DNA of 64,000 nt from Methylobacterium sp. FF17 (GTDB lineage: Bacteria > Pseudomonadota > Alphaproteobacteria > Rhizobiales > Beijerinckiaceae). Below the pieces are notes generated by a model. It ran no database searches. It worked only from the letters and a program-made list of their open reading frames with translations, and was not told the origin of the DNA. The stretch spans positions 4,604,001-4,668,000 of the forward strand of contig NZ_CP107532.1 of assembly GCF_025813715.1 (NCBI RefSeq), read 5' to 3'. The translations under genes were made by a program, and so were the position numbers. Shown piece after piece: positions 51,611 to 60,670 of this stretch; within the stretch, counting starts at the first letter, position 1; each line of letters starts with the position of its first letter.

Positions 51611-53782
51611 TCACGCCTCCTGGCGAGGTCCGCGCGCGCGGTCCTGCTCGGCGTTGCGCTCGGCCTTGAGCTTCTCGGTGAGGTCCTCGCCGGTCTCCTG
51701 GTCGACGACCTTCATCGAGAGGCGGATCTTGCCGCGGTCGTCCTGGCCGAGGAACTTGACCTTGACCTTCTGGCCTTCCTTGACGACGTCCGTGACCTTG
51801 GCGACCCGCTGGGCGGCGAGTTCCGAGATGTGGACGAGGCCGTCCTTGGCGCCGAAGAAGTTCACGAAGGCGCCGAACTCCATCGTCTTCACGACGGTGC
51901 CGTCATAGATCATGCCGACTTCGGCTTCCGCCACGATCGAGCGGATCCAGTTGTAGGCGGCCTTGATGGCCTTGCCGTCGCTGGAGGCGATCTTCACCGT
52001 GCCGGTGTCGTCGATGTTGATCTTGGCGCCGGTCTTCTCGACGATCTCGCGGATCACCTTGCCGCCGGTGCCGATCACTTCCCGGATCTTGTCGGTGGGG
52101 ATCTGCATGGTCTCGATGCGCGGCGCGTACTCGCCGAGCTCGGGACGGGCGTCGGTGAGCGCCTTGGACATCTCGCCGAGGATGTGGACGCGGCCTTCCT
52201 GCGCCTGGTGCAGGGCGACCTTCATGATCTCCTCGGTGATCCCGGCGATCTTGATGTCCATCTGCAGCGAGGTGATGCCGGCTTCCGTGCCCGCCACCTT
52301 GAAGTCCATGTCGCCGAGGTGATCCTCGTCGCCGAGGATGTCGGACAGCACGGCATAGCGCTCACCCTCGAGGATGAGGCCCATGGCGATGCCCGCCACC
52401 GGACGGCGCAGGGGCACGCCCGCATCCATCAGCGAGAGCGAGGCGCCGCAGACGGAGGCCATCGAGGAGGAGCCGTTCGACTCGGTGATCTCGGACACGA
52501 CGCGGATCGTGTACGGGAACTCGTGGGCCGGCGGCAGCACGGGGTGCACGGCGCGCCAGGCGAGCTTGCCGTGGCCGATCTCGCGACGGCCCGGGGAGCC
52601 CATGCGGCCGGTCTCGCCCACCGAGTAGGGGGGGAAGTTGTAGTGCAGCAGGAAGGTTTCCTTGTAGGTGCCTTCCAGCGCGTCGATGAACTGCTCGTCC
52701 TCGCCGGTGCCGAGGGTGGCGACCACGAGGGCCTGGGTCTCGCCGCGGGTGAACAGCGACGAACCGTGGGCGCGGGGCAGCACGCCGACCTGGGACTCGA
52801 TCGGGCGCACGGTGCGGACGTCGCGTCCGTCGATGCGCGAACCGGTGTCGAGGATGTTCCAGCGCACGACCTTCGACTGCGCTTCCTTGAACGCGGCCTT
52901 GACCTTCTCGGGCGAGAACTTCTGCTCGCCTTCGGCCGGGCAAAGGGCCTCGATCACCTTCGCCTTCACGGCGTCGACGGCGGCGTAGCGCTCCTGCTTG
53001 ACGGTGTTCTTGTAGGCGGCGCGCAGGTCGGCCTCGCAGACGTCGAGGACGGCCTTCTCCACGTCGCCGTTCTCGGGGGCCTGGAAGTTGCGCGGCTCCT
53101 TGGCGGCCTTCTCGGCGAGGCGGATGATCGCCTCGATGACCGGCTGGAAGTGCTTGTGGCCGAACATCACGGCGCCGAGCATGACGTCCTCGTCGAGCTC
53201 CTTGGCCTCGGACTCGACCATCAGCACGGCGTCCTGGGTGCCGGCGACGACGAGGTCGAGGGTGGAGGCCTCGAGGTCGGCCACGTGCGGGTTCAGGCTG
53301 TACTGGCCGTTGGTGTAGCCGACGCGGGCGGCGCCGATCGGGCCCATGAAGGGCACGCCGGAGAGCGTCAGGGCGGCGGAGGCCGCGACCATGGCGAGGA
53401 TGTCGGGATCGTTCTCGAGGTCGTGGGTCAGCACGGTGACGACGACCTGGGTGTCGTTGCGCCAGCCCTCGACGAAGAGGGGGCGGATCGGACGGTCGAT
53501 CAGGCGGGAGACCAGGGTCTCCTTCTCGGAGGGACGGCCCTCGCGCTTGAAGTAGCCGCCGGGGATGCGGCCGGCGGCGTAGGCGCGCTCCTGGTAGTTC
53601 ACGGTGAGCGGCAGGAAGTCGATCCCGGCCTTGGGCTCCTTGCCCGAGACGACGGTGGCGAGCACCGAGGTCTCGCCGTAGGTCGCCATCACGGCGCCGT
53701 CGGCCTGGCGGGCGACCTTGCCCGTCTCGAGGACGAGCTTGCGGTCGCCCCACATCAGCTCTTCACGTTGTACGTCGAACAT
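51611..53782 (-). CDS. pnp: Polyribonucleotide nucleotidyltransferase
   Basis: A 723-residue phosphorolytic 3'-5' exonuclease of RNA decay. Two RNase PH-like domains (about residues 1-140 and 315-545; [44 protein letters not shown]), an alpha-helical linker, a KH domain ([20 protein letters not shown], about 570-589) and an S1 domain ([20 protein letters not shown], about 632-651). The catalytic [19 protein letters not shown] is present. The start at 53782 gives [12 protein letters not shown], the family N-terminus. It follows rpsO with a stem-loop between, the classical autoregulated layout. Confidence 0.97.
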   Translation of the reverse strand: MFDVQREELMWGDRKLVLETGKVARQADGAVMATYGETSVLATVVSGKEPKAGIDFLPLTVNYQERAYAAGRIPGGYFKREGRPSEKETLVSRLIDRPIRPLFVEGWRNDTQVVVTVLTHDLENDPDILAMVAASAALTLSGVPFMGPIGAARVGYTNGQYSLNPHVADLEASTLDLVVAGTQDAVLMVESEAKELDEDVMLGAVMFGHKHFQPVIEAIIRLAEKAAKEPRNFQAPENGDVEKAVLDVCEADLRAAYKNTVKQERYAAVDAVKAKVIEALCPAEGEQKFSPEKVKAAFKEAQSKVVRWNILDTGSRIDGRDVRTVRPIESQVGVLPRAHGSSLFTRGETQALVVATLGTGEDEQFIDALEGTYKETFLLHYNFPPYSVGETGRMGSPGRREIGHGKLAWRAVHPVLPPAHEFPYTIRVVSEITESNGSSSMASVCGASLSLMDAGVPLRRPVAGIAMGLILEGERYAVLSDILGDEDHLGDMDFKVAGTEAGITSLQMDIKIAGITEEIMKVALHQAQEGRVHILGEMSKALTDARPELGEYAPRIETMQIPTDKIREVIGTGGKVIREIVEKTGAKINIDDTGTVKIASSDGKAIKAAYNWIRSIVAEAEVGMIYDGTVVKTMEFGAFVNFFGAKDGLVHISELAAQRVAKVTDVVKEGQKVKVKFLGQDDRGKIRLSMKVVDQETGEDLTEKLKAERNAEQDRARGPRQEA

Positions 53783-53834
53783 CTTCCAACCCTTCCTGCG
53801 GTCGGGCGAACCCGGCGCCGCCAGGGGCAAGATG

Positions 53835-53865
53835 GCGGGGAGCGCCGTTCGGCAACGCTCCCCGC
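53835..53865 (-). promoter_or_regulatory. rpsO-pnp intercistronic stem-loop
   Basis: GCGGGGAGCG (53835-53844) and CGCTCCCCGC (53856-53865) form a perfect 10 bp stem around an 11-base loop in the leader of pnp. In many bacteria this position holds the RNase III processing site for pnp autoregulation; that use is inferred. Confidence 0.6.
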
Positions 53866-53989
53866 GATCCTGTCCCCGACGCGTTCGCCTTCAAGTCGCC
53901 CGGTTTCTCGGGGGGCCGGACCCATTCCGGCAACCCGACCTGTCGAAACGCGGTCCCGGGCCGGGCCCGGAACCGCGTGAACGCCGTGC

Positions 53990-54259
53990 TTAGCGGCGGA
54001 TGCCGAGACGCTCGATGAGGCTGCGGTAGCGGGCCTCGTCCTTGCGCTTGACGTAGTCGAGCAGCGAGCGGCGCTGCGAGACCATCTTCAGGAGGCCGCG
54101 GCGGGAGTGGTTGTCCTTGCCGTGGGTCTTGAAGTGGCCGGTGAGGTTAGTGATCCGCTCGGTGAGGATCGCCACCTGGACCTCCGGAGAACCGGTGTCC
54201 TTGCCGCCGTTCGCGTATTCCTTGATGAGCGCGGTCTTGCGCTCTGCCGTGATCGACAT
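53990..54259 (-). CDS. rpsO: 30S ribosomal protein S15
   Basis: An 89-residue 16S rRNA-binding protein. [44 protein letters not shown] and [29 protein letters not shown] are strongly conserved S15 motifs. Length is the bacterial standard. The ATG at 54259 is the family start. First gene of rpsO-pnp, with 207 bp holding a stem-loop between. Usually truB precedes it; here the upstream gene is a threonine aldolase. Confidence 0.98.
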   Translation of the reverse strand: MSITAERKTALIKEYANGGKDTGSPEVQVAILTERITNLTGHFKTHGKDNHSRRGLLKMVSQRRSLLDYVKRKDEARYRSLIERLGIRR

Positions 54260-54447
54260 CGCAGTGCCTTTCGGTACGGGTGTTGGGGTCGGGCGGCCTC
54301 GTCGCGAGGGCCGCGCCACGCTCGGGGCTGGCCAGTGCCGGGATGTCGTCCAGCACGGTCGGGCCCACAAGCAGCTCATGCCCCGGCCCCGTCGGAACGG
54401 GTCGGAGCGGCGCGGACCATACACGAAACCCGGTGGGATGCCAGCCC

Positions 54448-55518
54448 TCAGGCCGCCGCGGCCGCGATCGCACCCACCGCGCGGATGTCCGCCGCCAGGG
54501 CCGCGACCCGGGCCGGGTCCGAATCCCAGGCGAACATGAAGCGCGCGCCGCCGCCGATGAAGGTGTAGAAGCGCCAGCCCCGCATCCGCAGGGCGTCGAG
54601 GTGCTCCGGCGCGGCGCGCAGGAACACCGCGTTGGCCTCCACCGGGAACATCAGGTCGAAGCCGGGCACGTCCGCCACCGCCTCCGCGAGGCTGCGCGCG
54701 CAGGCATTGGCATGGGTCGCGTGGGCGAGCCAGGCGCCGCCCTCCAGCACGCCCACCCAGGGGGCGGAGAGGAAGCGCATCTTCGAGGCGAGCTGGCCCG
54801 CCTGCTTGCAGCGATAGCCGAAATCCTCCGCCAGGGTGGGCTCGAAGAACAGGATCGCCTCGCCCGCCGCCATGCCGTTCTTGGTGCCGCCGAAGCAGAG
54901 GAGATCGACGCCGGCCCGCCAGGTCATGTCGGCGGGCGAGCAGCCGAGGCTGGCGCAGGCATTGGCGAAGCGGGCCCCGTCCATGTGGAGGCGAAGCCCC
55001 AGGGCCCGGCAGGTCCCGGCGATCGCGCGGATCTCGGGCAGGCTATAGAGCTGGCCGGTCTCGGTGGGCTGGGTGATCGTGACCACCCGGGCCTTCGGGA
55101 AGTGGATGTCCGAGCGGCCGGTGGCGACGCCCCGGATCAGCTCAGGGGTCAGCTTACCGTCGGGGCTCGCCACCACGAGGAGCTTCGAGCCGTTGGAGAA
55201 GAATTCCGGCGCGCCACACTCGTCGGTCTCCACGTGGGCCGAGGCCGAGCAGATCACGCTGTGGTAGGACTGGCAGAGGGAGGCCAGCGCCAGGGCGTTG
55301 GCGGCCGTGCCGTTGAAGGCGAAGAACACCTCGGCCGTGTCGGTCTCGAACAGGGTCCGGAACGCGTCCGCCGCCCGCTTCGTCCACGGGTCCTCGCCAT
55401 AAGCCGGCATCGAGCCCCGGTTGGCCGCCGCCATCGCCGCCCAGGCCTCGGGGCAGATGCCGGCGTAGTTGTCGCTCGCGAATTGCTGGGGCTCGGGGGG
55501 TAGCGTGTCGGGCGTCAT
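54448..55518 (-). CDS. ltaE: Low-specificity L-threonine aldolase
   Basis: A 356-residue PLP enzyme splitting threonine to glycine and acetaldehyde. [20 protein letters not shown] (residues 14-33), [20 protein letters not shown] (PLP phosphate pocket, about 62-81), [27 protein letters not shown] with its PLP Asp, and [20 protein letters not shown] carrying the Schiff-base Lys are clear. [14 protein letters not shown] at 55518 is the start. Monocistronic, on the same strand as rpsO. In methylotrophs it may feed the glycine pool; that is inference. Confidence 0.92.
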   Translation of the reverse strand: MTPDTLPPEPQQFASDNYAGICPEAWAAMAAANRGSMPAYGEDPWTKRAADAFRTLFETDTAEVFFAFNGTAANALALASLCQSYHSVICSASAHVETDECGAPEFFSNGSKLLVVASPDGKLTPELIRGVATGRSDIHFPKARVVTITQPTETGQLYSLPEIRAIAGTCRALGLRLHMDGARFANACASLGCSPADMTWRAGVDLLCFGGTKNGMAAGEAILFFEPTLAEDFGYRCKQAGQLASKMRFLSAPWVGVLEGGAWLAHATHANACARSLAEAVADVPGFDLMFPVEANAVFLRAAPEHLDALRMRGWRFYTFIGGGARFMFAWDSDPARVAALAADIRAVGAIAAAAA

Positions 55519-55785
55519 GGCGCGTTCTCGTCCGGTTCCGTCGCGCTTCAAGGGCGACCGGCACGGAATCGAGATGAGGCGAGGCCCGTTTGGTTGCCGG
55601 TCCGGCCACATCCCCACCGCTGTCCGGAGGGCGCCACCTTGCTCGGGCGAGCAGGTTGGCGTCGGGGCTCGCCCCGACTCTTGATGCGGCGCAACGGGTA
55701 GCAGAGCGCCGCGCCGGCGACAACACCGGCGGGCTAGACCTCTCGCCCTGTGCTCCGGCCGGGACTTCAGGGGTCGGCCCGGCGA

Positions 55786-56211
55786 TCATCCGCATTTGTC
55801 CGTCGAGCACTTCGGCGTCGGGGCTTTGCGGCTGATATGAACCATGACGGCACATCTTTCTTCACCGATCGTGATTTCTGATTTTTCTGTACTCCACTTT
55901 CCTTTGGTTCCAACCGCATCCCTCAAAGTATACGAAACCTTACCCTTTGAGACCGTAATCCTGATTTCCTGTTCACGACAGTCCGAATTCTCATCGTAGA
56001 ATTTATTTTGAAAAATTCGATCCTTCATAGGGCCAGTGATGATCAATTTATTTTTTTCAATTTTGCTGTCACCTGAATCGGTGATGTCTCGCGCGAATGC
56101 GGTCGATGGCCTCGACAGTCCGAGCGCCACCAGGAAGACAAATATAACGATGAAAATTTTGCTTCGTTCATAGTCACGAATATGACCGCGATCGACAATC
56201 CCTCCAGACAA
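55786..56211 (-). CDS. Low-GC exported orphan protein
   Basis: A 141-residue protein with a signal peptide (KIFIVIFVFLVALGLSRPST AFA, about residues 18-40) and a polar, Lys-rich mature part with three or four Cys (about residues 78, 114, 134, 139), so possibly disulfide-bonded. No family is recognised. The DNA is strikingly AT-rich (for example ATTTATTTTTTTCAATTTTG around 56040) against near 70% GC around it, with A/T-ending codons, indicating recent transfer. It lies beside a decayed permease fragment on the other strand. Confidence 0.65.
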   Translation of the reverse strand: MSGGIVDRGHIRDYERSKIFIVIFVFLVALGLSRPSTAFARDITDSGDSKIEKNKLIITGPMKDRIFQNKFYDENSDCREQEIRITVSKGKVSYTLRDAVGTKGKWSTEKSEITIGEERCAVMVHISRKAPTPKCSTDKCG

Positions 56212-56240
56212 AGCTGTCCGGATGGACCGCTTCTCTGTGC

Positions 56241-56627
56241 ATGATACGAGAGTCAGGTTGGTTCGAAACCTGTTTTCGGGATGATCTCGAAAATCCCATC
56301 GGCGCCGTCACGGCGCTGACCGCCGGCCTGCTGCCGATCGACATCTTGGGCGAACGCGTAAGCATCGGGACGCTCCTCGCCTTGGTGGTCATCTGCGCCG
56401 CCGTGCCGGTGCTGCGCTGCCCCTTCCGGGTGCCCGCCCTGCCGGCGGCGGCGGGGCTCGGCATCCTGTCCCGCCTCGGACTGATGCGGGGCCTGCCGGC
56501 CGACACCTGGCTGCGCCTCGGCGCCTGGCTCGCCCTGGGGCTGGTGCTTTCTGCCGACTCTGGCCGCCGGGCGGCGCGGCGGCATCGATTGGCCACGCCG
56601 GGGTCCGTTCAGGCCCCGGCGCCCTGA
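56241..56627 (+). pseudogene. Amino-acid permease (APC superfamily) remnant, C-terminal end
   Basis: From about residue 22 the translation (TALTAGLLPIDILGERVSIGTLLALVVICA, then RCPFRVPALP and TWLRLGAWLALGLVLSADS) matches the last quarter of cationic amino acid/APC permeases, which normally read LLPIDxLGxLVSIGTLxAF and RPFRxP. The first ~11 helices are missing, the RRTRPxLPRPFR loop is shortened by several residues, and the start is fortuitous. The 5' side abuts the low-GC orphan. It cannot transport. Residue order is intact and high-GC, so decay is recent or it is a piece left after a deletion. Confidence 0.75.
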
Positions 56628-56636
56628 TCCCTGGGT

Positions 56637-56729
56637 TCAGTACTGGCGCGGGCTCGGGCGGCCGGAATAGCGGCGGCGCAGGTAGGACACGAGCTTGGGC
56701 AGCAGGAAGGCGACGAGGAGCTTGCGCAT
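56637..56729 (-). CDS. Thirty-residue basic peptide
   Basis: A short ORF: MRKLLVAFLLPKLVSYLRRR followed by ten residues rich in Tyr, Arg and Pro, then TGA. It has GGAGA five bases before the ATG, and an N-terminal amphipathic/hydrophobic helix with a basic tail, so it could sit at the membrane. No family is recognised. It lies just downstream of btaB on the same strand, 51 bp away, and could be part of that transcript. Confidence 0.5.
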   Translation of the reverse strand: MRKLLVAFLLPKLVSYLRRRYSGRPSPRQY

Positions 56730-56779
56730 GAGGGTCTCCGGTTGGGGTGAGGCGGCCGCGGGGGCCGTCATATGGAGAC

Positions 56780-57454
56780 CTAATGCGGGCGGGCCGCCTC
56801 CCGTTCCGGATCCGGGCGGGCGATCACCGCCTGCACGGCGTAGCCGCCGAAAAGCTGGCGCACCGTGGCCCGCGCGCCCAGGCCCGCCGCCACCCGCGCC
56901 ACCGCCTCCGGCAGGCTGACGCGCGGCGTCACCGCGAAGGTGGCGAGCCAGCGGTTGAGGAGGGCGCGGGCCGGGCCCGGCAGACCCGCCTGGCCGCCGA
57001 AATCCACCACGTGGAGCTGTCCGCCGGGCGCGAGGTGGCCGGCGGCCTGGGCCAGCACCCCCTCCCAGGGCGGGATCATCGACAGGGCGTAGGAGATCAC
57101 GATCCGGTCGAAGCTGTCCCGCCCGAACAGGGCGGCGGGGTCGAAGGCGGTCGCGTCCCCGCAGGCGAGGCGGATGCGGGGCCCGAGGCCGGCGCGGGCG
57201 ATGCTGCGGGCGGCGGTGTCGAGCATCGCGGCCGAGACGTCGAGGCCGTGGCAGGCCGCGTCCGGATAGGTCCGGGCGATCCGCACGAGGTTGCGCCCGG
57301 TGCCGCAGCCGACCTCCAGCACCGCGCTGCCCGCCGGCACGGCGAGGTCGGCGATCACCCGGTCGCGGCCCAGCAGGTAGAACTTGCGGCTGGCGTCGTA
57401 GAGGTGGCGCTGGTGCCGGTACATCCGGTCCATCGCGCGCGCGGCGTCGCTCAT
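56780..57454 (-). CDS. btaB: SAM-dependent methyltransferase, betaine lipid N-methylase
   Basis: A 224-residue class I methyltransferase. SAM motif AVLEVGCGTGRNLVRIART (about residues 44-62), GLDVSAAMLDTAARS, ACGDATAFDPAALF and VISYALSMIPPWEGVLAQAA are seen. Directly behind btaA it fits the three-step N-methylation of diacylglyceryl-homoserine to the betaine lipid DGTS. The ATG at 57454 lies in the last unit of a 14 bp repeat; a TTG at 57475 would give a longer but less likely protein. Together btaA-btaB form one transcript. Confidence 0.85.
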   Translation of the reverse strand: MSDAARAMDRMYRHQRHLYDASRKFYLLGRDRVIADLAVPAGSAVLEVGCGTGRNLVRIARTYPDAACHGLDVSAAMLDTAARSIARAGLGPRIRLACGDATAFDPAALFGRDSFDRIVISYALSMIPPWEGVLAQAAGHLAPGGQLHVVDFGGQAGLPGPARALLNRWLATFAVTPRVSLPEAVARVAAGLGARATVRQLFGGYAVQAVIARPDPEREAARPH

Positions 57455-57484
57455 GCGGCAGGGCTCATGCTGCAAGGCTCACGC
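57443..57484. repeat. 14 bp tandem repeat joining btaA and btaB
   Basis: On the minus strand GCGTGAGCCTTGCA, GCATGAGCCCTGCC, GCATGAGCGACGCC follow each other. The first holds the btaA stop and the third the btaB start, so the whole intergenic space is one copied unit. Confidence 0.7.
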
Positions 57485-58747
57485 GGGACGCAGGCGATAG
57501 AGGTGGAAGCCCCCGTAGATCGCGGAGCGGTCGCGGGCCTGGCCGGCGCGGCTCTCGGCCTCGGCGTAGTCCCAGGCGTTCAGGATCGCGTCCGGGATCC
57601 GGCCGGGCAGGCAGCGTTCGTCGGCCGCCGTGCGGAAGATAACCCGGGCGCCGGGCCGGGCGGTGCGGGTGATCTCGGTCCAGAGGGCGGTGAGGTCCGC
57701 GTCGCTCATCCAGTCCTGCGCGTCGAGGAGCACGTAGGCGTCGGCGCTGGCATCCGGGCTGGCGGCGAGGAACGCGGTCATCGATTGCTGGTGGTAGCCC
57801 ACCCGCTCGGTCCGCTCCCGCAGGGCCTCGAAGTGCCGGGGCTGGAGGTAGGGCGGCAGCGCGGCCTCGGGGCCGGGCGCGTAGCCCCGGCCGAAGGCCT
57901 GCCAGGCGAAGTAGTTGTCGGCGAGGTCGAAGTCGCAGGCGAGGCGTTCCAGGCGGCCGCGCAGCGCCGCCACCATGCCGCCGGGATGGTCGCCGGCCAG
58001 CGCCGTGTACTGCGCCGGCGGGATACCGAGGCCGTAGAGGGAGGCGGGCCGCCGGATCAGCCAGCGCACGAGGCGCTTCTCGAACAGGGGAGCGACGTGC
58101 GCGGCGAACAGGGTGCGCTGCTCGGCCCGGTCGCGGGCCGTGAGCACGCGGGAGAGGTCGCAGCCGTAGAGCCGGGCCAGCCCGTGCCCGGTGCCGATGA
58201 AGCGCCCGAGCAGGCCGTGCCGGAAGACCCCCTCGGCGAAGGCGGCGATGCGCCGGCGCCCGTCGAGGCGCCGCGCCTCCCAGTAGGCCCGCGCGCTCGC
58301 GTCGAGGCCGGGGGCGATCTGCGCGTCGTAGGCCGCCACGTTGGCGGGCGTGTCGGCCCGCCCGAAGAAGCGCAGGTAGGCCGCGTGGTCGGGGAGCCGG
58401 GTCAGGGCCGCGAGCTTGAGGCGCCCGAGCGCGATGTGGGCGCCGTTGAGGTCGACGGCGCTGATCCGGGCCGGGTCGGCCGTGAGGTAGGACAGCACGT
58501 TGCAGCTGCCCGAGGCGATGGCGACGACGTGGTCCTCCGGCGTCAGCGCCAGGGCCTCCAGGTCGACGACGGGATCCTCCCAGATCTGCGGGTAGACGAG
58601 CCCGCTGAAGGCCAGGGTGAACAGGCGCTCGGCGAGCCCGGCGCGGGAGAGCGCCCGGCTGCGATGCACGGCGCGGGTGAGGCCGAGGCTGGTTTCGCGG
58701 CGGACCGCCCGGGCGGCTGACGTCATGCGGGCTCTCGGACTGTCCAT
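57479..58747 (-). CDS. btaA: Diacylglycerol 3-amino-3-carboxypropyl transferase
   Basis: A 422-residue DUF3419 enzyme using SAM to attach a homoserine group to diacylglycerol, the first step of betaine lipid (DGTS) synthesis. The diagnostic LAFSGLVYPQIWEDPVVDLEA (about residues 46-66), VVAIASGSCNVLSYLTAD (SAM site), and DLNGAHIALGRLKLAALTRL are present; NYFAWQAFGRGY and DAQDWMSDADLTALW occur in the C-terminal half. Start 58747 or 58726 (MTSAARAV, with GAGAG). A PHO-box-like motif lies 35 bp upstream. DGTS replaces phospholipid under phosphate limitation. Confidence 0.92.
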   Translation of the reverse strand: MDSPRARMTSAARAVRRETSLGLTRAVHRSRALSRAGLAERLFTLAFSGLVYPQIWEDPVVDLEALALTPEDHVVAIASGSCNVLSYLTADPARISAVDLNGAHIALGRLKLAALTRLPDHAAYLRFFGRADTPANVAAYDAQIAPGLDASARAYWEARRLDGRRRIAAFAEGVFRHGLLGRFIGTGHGLARLYGCDLSRVLTARDRAEQRTLFAAHVAPLFEKRLVRWLIRRPASLYGLGIPPAQYTALAGDHPGGMVAALRGRLERLACDFDLADNYFAWQAFGRGYAPGPEAALPPYLQPRHFEALRERTERVGYHQQSMTAFLAASPDASADAYVLLDAQDWMSDADLTALWTEITRTARPGARVIFRTAADERCLPGRIPDAILNAWDYAEAESRAGQARDRSAIYGGFHLYRLRPA

Positions 58748-58781
58748 CGGGGTCGATGGATGCCGCCCCTACGCGCCGCGC

Positions 58782-58799
58782 ATGACCGGCCGGTGACAG
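58782..58799 (-). promoter_or_regulatory. PHO-box-like site upstream of btaAB
   Basis: On the minus strand CTGTCACCGGCCGGTCAT: two 7-base half-sites CTGTCAC and CGGTCAT separated by four bases (11 bp period), each one mismatch from the CTGTCAT PhoB half-site. It ends 35 bp before the btaA ATG at 58747, the place expected for PhoB to replace the -35. PhoB control of betaine lipid genes is known from other rhizobia. Confidence 0.6.
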
Positions 58800-58909
58800 G
58801 TCCGTGCCGGACGGCGGGAAGATCGTCACCGTGGCGGGAGCGCCCCGGAGCCGGATCGCCCCCGAACCCCGGCGATCCGGGAACGAATCGGCTCCCGGGC
58901 GCCGGTCGC

Positions 58910-58950
58910 GCGTCACAGGGTCGGCGTCACAGGTCCAGGGTCAGCGTCAC
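58910..58950. repeat. Imperfect tandem GCGTCAC repeats over the xth stop
   Basis: GCGTCAC recurs at 58910, 58924 and 58944, each followed by AGG or CGG, so the minus strand shows GTGACGCCGACCCTGTGACG. It overlaps the xth stop (58927-58929). Spacing is unequal (14 and 20), weaker than the other arrays. Confidence 0.5.
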
Positions 58951-59736
58951 CGGGGCGTGGTCGGAGGGACGCTCCCAGCCACGCGCGTGCCGGGCGACCG
59001 CGACATCGCGTACCGTGCCGGCGAGGTCGGGCGAGACCCAGGCATGGTCGAGGCGCCGGCCCTTGTCGGCCGCCGCCCAGTCCGGCGAGCGGTAGCTCCA
59101 CCAGGTGTAGATCTTCGTCGGCTCGGGCACGAGCAGGCGGGCCGCGTCGACCCAGCCGGCCTCCCCCCGCAGGGTCTCCAGCGCCTGCGTCTCCACGGGG
59201 GTGTGGCTCACCACGTCGAGGAGCTGCTTGTGCGACCAGACGTCGTGCTCCAGCGGCGCCACGTTGAGGTCGCCCACCAGGATGGCCGGGCCGGCGGGCC
59301 GGCGCCCGCCCCAGGCGCGCAGTTCGGCGAGGAAGTCGAGCTTGTGCGCGAATTTCGGGTTGAGGTCGCGGTCGGGCACGTCGCCGCCGGCGGGCACGTA
59401 GAAGTCGTGCAGCGCGATGCCGGCGGCCTTGCCGGCCTCCGGCCCCAGCACCGCCGCGATGTGGCGCGCGTCCTGGCGCTCGCAGAAGGCCATCACCGCG
59501 CGGCCCAGCAGGGGGAAGCGCGAGAGGATCGCGACGCCGTTATAGCCCTTCTGGCCGGCGAACACGACGTTCTCGTAGCCCGAGCCGCGCAGGGCTTTCA
59601 GGGGGAAGGCGTCGTCCGGGCACTTCGTCTCCTGCAGGCAGAGCACGTCCGGCTGCTGCTCGGCCAGGAAGCGCAGCACCGAGTCGATGCGCAGGCGCAC
59701 CGAGTTGATGTTCCAGGTGGTGACGGTGAAGCGCAC
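58927..59736 (-). CDS. xth: Exodeoxyribonuclease III
   Basis: A 269-residue AP endonuclease and 3' exonuclease of base excision repair. FTVTTWNINSVRLRIDSVLR (N9), CLQETKCPDDAFP (E36), AILVGDLNVAPLEHDVWSHK (Asp and Asn), and the terminal DHAWVSPDL with PSDHAPVTLTLDL contain the catalytic residues. GTG at 59736 is the start; the frame is open upstream but those residues are not conserved. Divergent from the acyltransferase gene. Its stop is covered by a short repeat. Confidence 0.94.
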   Translation of the reverse strand: MRFTVTTWNINSVRLRIDSVLRFLAEQQPDVLCLQETKCPDDAFPLKALRGSGYENVVFAGQKGYNGVAILSRFPLLGRAVMAFCERQDARHIAAVLGPEAGKAAGIALHDFYVPAGGDVPDRDLNPKFAHKLDFLAELRAWGGRRPAGPAILVGDLNVAPLEHDVWSHKQLLDVVSHTPVETQALETLRGEAGWVDAARLLVPEPTKIYTWWSYRSPDWAAADKGRRLDHAWVSPDLAGTVRDVAVARHARGWERPSDHAPVTLTLDL

Positions 59737-59907
59737 GGCGTTCGGCTCGCGTGAGGCTGGAAAACGTTTAAAGGATCGGGCGCGCGACGGCGCGGCGGGT
59801 CGGCATAGACCGGATCGCCGCCGCCGTCGCCGGGGAAATGCCGCGCTCCGGGCGCCCGGATCCGTAGGGGGTCGGGGACGCCGCGCGCGAGATCGAAGGA
59901 CCGTCCC

Positions 59908-60660
59908 GTGTCGCGCATCCGTTCCGCGCTCTTCAACGCCTACTGGGCCGGCTGGACCGCCCTGTTCATCGTGCCGCTGGCGGTGCTCGCCCTGCTGGGC
60001 GCGCCGGCCCGGCCCATCCGGGCCTTCACGCGCCTGTGGTCGCGCGGAATCCTGTTCGGGCTCCGGCACATCGTCGGGCTCACCTACGTCGAGGAAGGGC
60101 GCGCCCACATCCCCGCCGAGCCCTGCCTCATCGTGGCCAACCACCAGTCGGCCTGGGAGACGCTCGCCTTCCTCGTGCTGGTGCCCAACGTCGCCATCGT
60201 GGCCAAGCGCGAACTCGTCGCGATCCCGATCGTGGGCTGGTTCCTGCGCCGCTCGCCGATGATCATCATCGACCGGGCCAACGGCACCCAGGCCCTGCGG
60301 GTGATGATCGACGAGAGCCGCGCGGCGATCGCGCAGGGGCGCTCGGTGCTGATGTTCCCGGAGGGCACGCGGGGCGGCATCGCCGAGCCGGTGCAGTTCA
60401 AGCGCGGCGTCGAGCTGCTCTACGCCAAGCTCGGGCTCCCGGTGCTGCCGGTGGCGGTGAATTCCGGGCTGTACTGGCCCCATGGCGGAGCCCGCCACAG
60501 CCCCGGCGCGGTCACGGTGAGCTACCTGCCCCCCCTGCCCCCGGGCCTGAGCGGCGCCGAATTCATGCGCGGCACCCAAGGGGCGATCGACGCCGAGCTC
60601 GACCGCTGGCGCGAGCCGGGCGCCGCGGCGGAGGCGGCGCCCGGCGTCCCGGCGTCGTAG
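59908..60660 (+). CDS. plsC: 1-acyl-sn-glycerol-3-phosphate acyltransferase
   Basis: A 250-residue inner-membrane enzyme acylating lysophosphatidate or a related lipid. HX4D-type motif is NHQSAWE (H79, E84, a Glu variant), followed by MFPEGTRGG (about residues 149-157) and LLYAKLGLPVLPVAVNSGLYW. One N-terminal helix (WTALFIVPLAVLALLG) anchors it. A GTG start precedes SRIRSALF. It is near btaAB, so the lipid context is suggestive, but specificity cannot be read. Convergent with tatC, stops 10 bp apart. Confidence 0.88.
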   Translation: MSRIRSALFNAYWAGWTALFIVPLAVLALLGAPARPIRAFTRLWSRGILFGLRHIVGLTYVEEGRAHIPAEPCLIVANHQSAWETLAFLVLVPNVAIVAKRELVAIPIVGWFLRRSPMIIIDRANGTQALRVMIDESRAAIAQGRSVLMFPEGTRGGIAEPVQFKRGVELLYAKLGLPVLPVAVNSGLYWPHGGARHSPGAVTVSYLPPLPPGLSGAEFMRGTQGAIDAELDRWREPGAAAEAAPGVPAS

Positions 60661-60670
60661 GGGCCGCGCC

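Noticed and set aside
51281..53980. Plus-strand ORF opposite pnp (899 codons)
   Set aside because: Shadow of pnp with low-complexity Leu/Asp/His content and no conserved motif.
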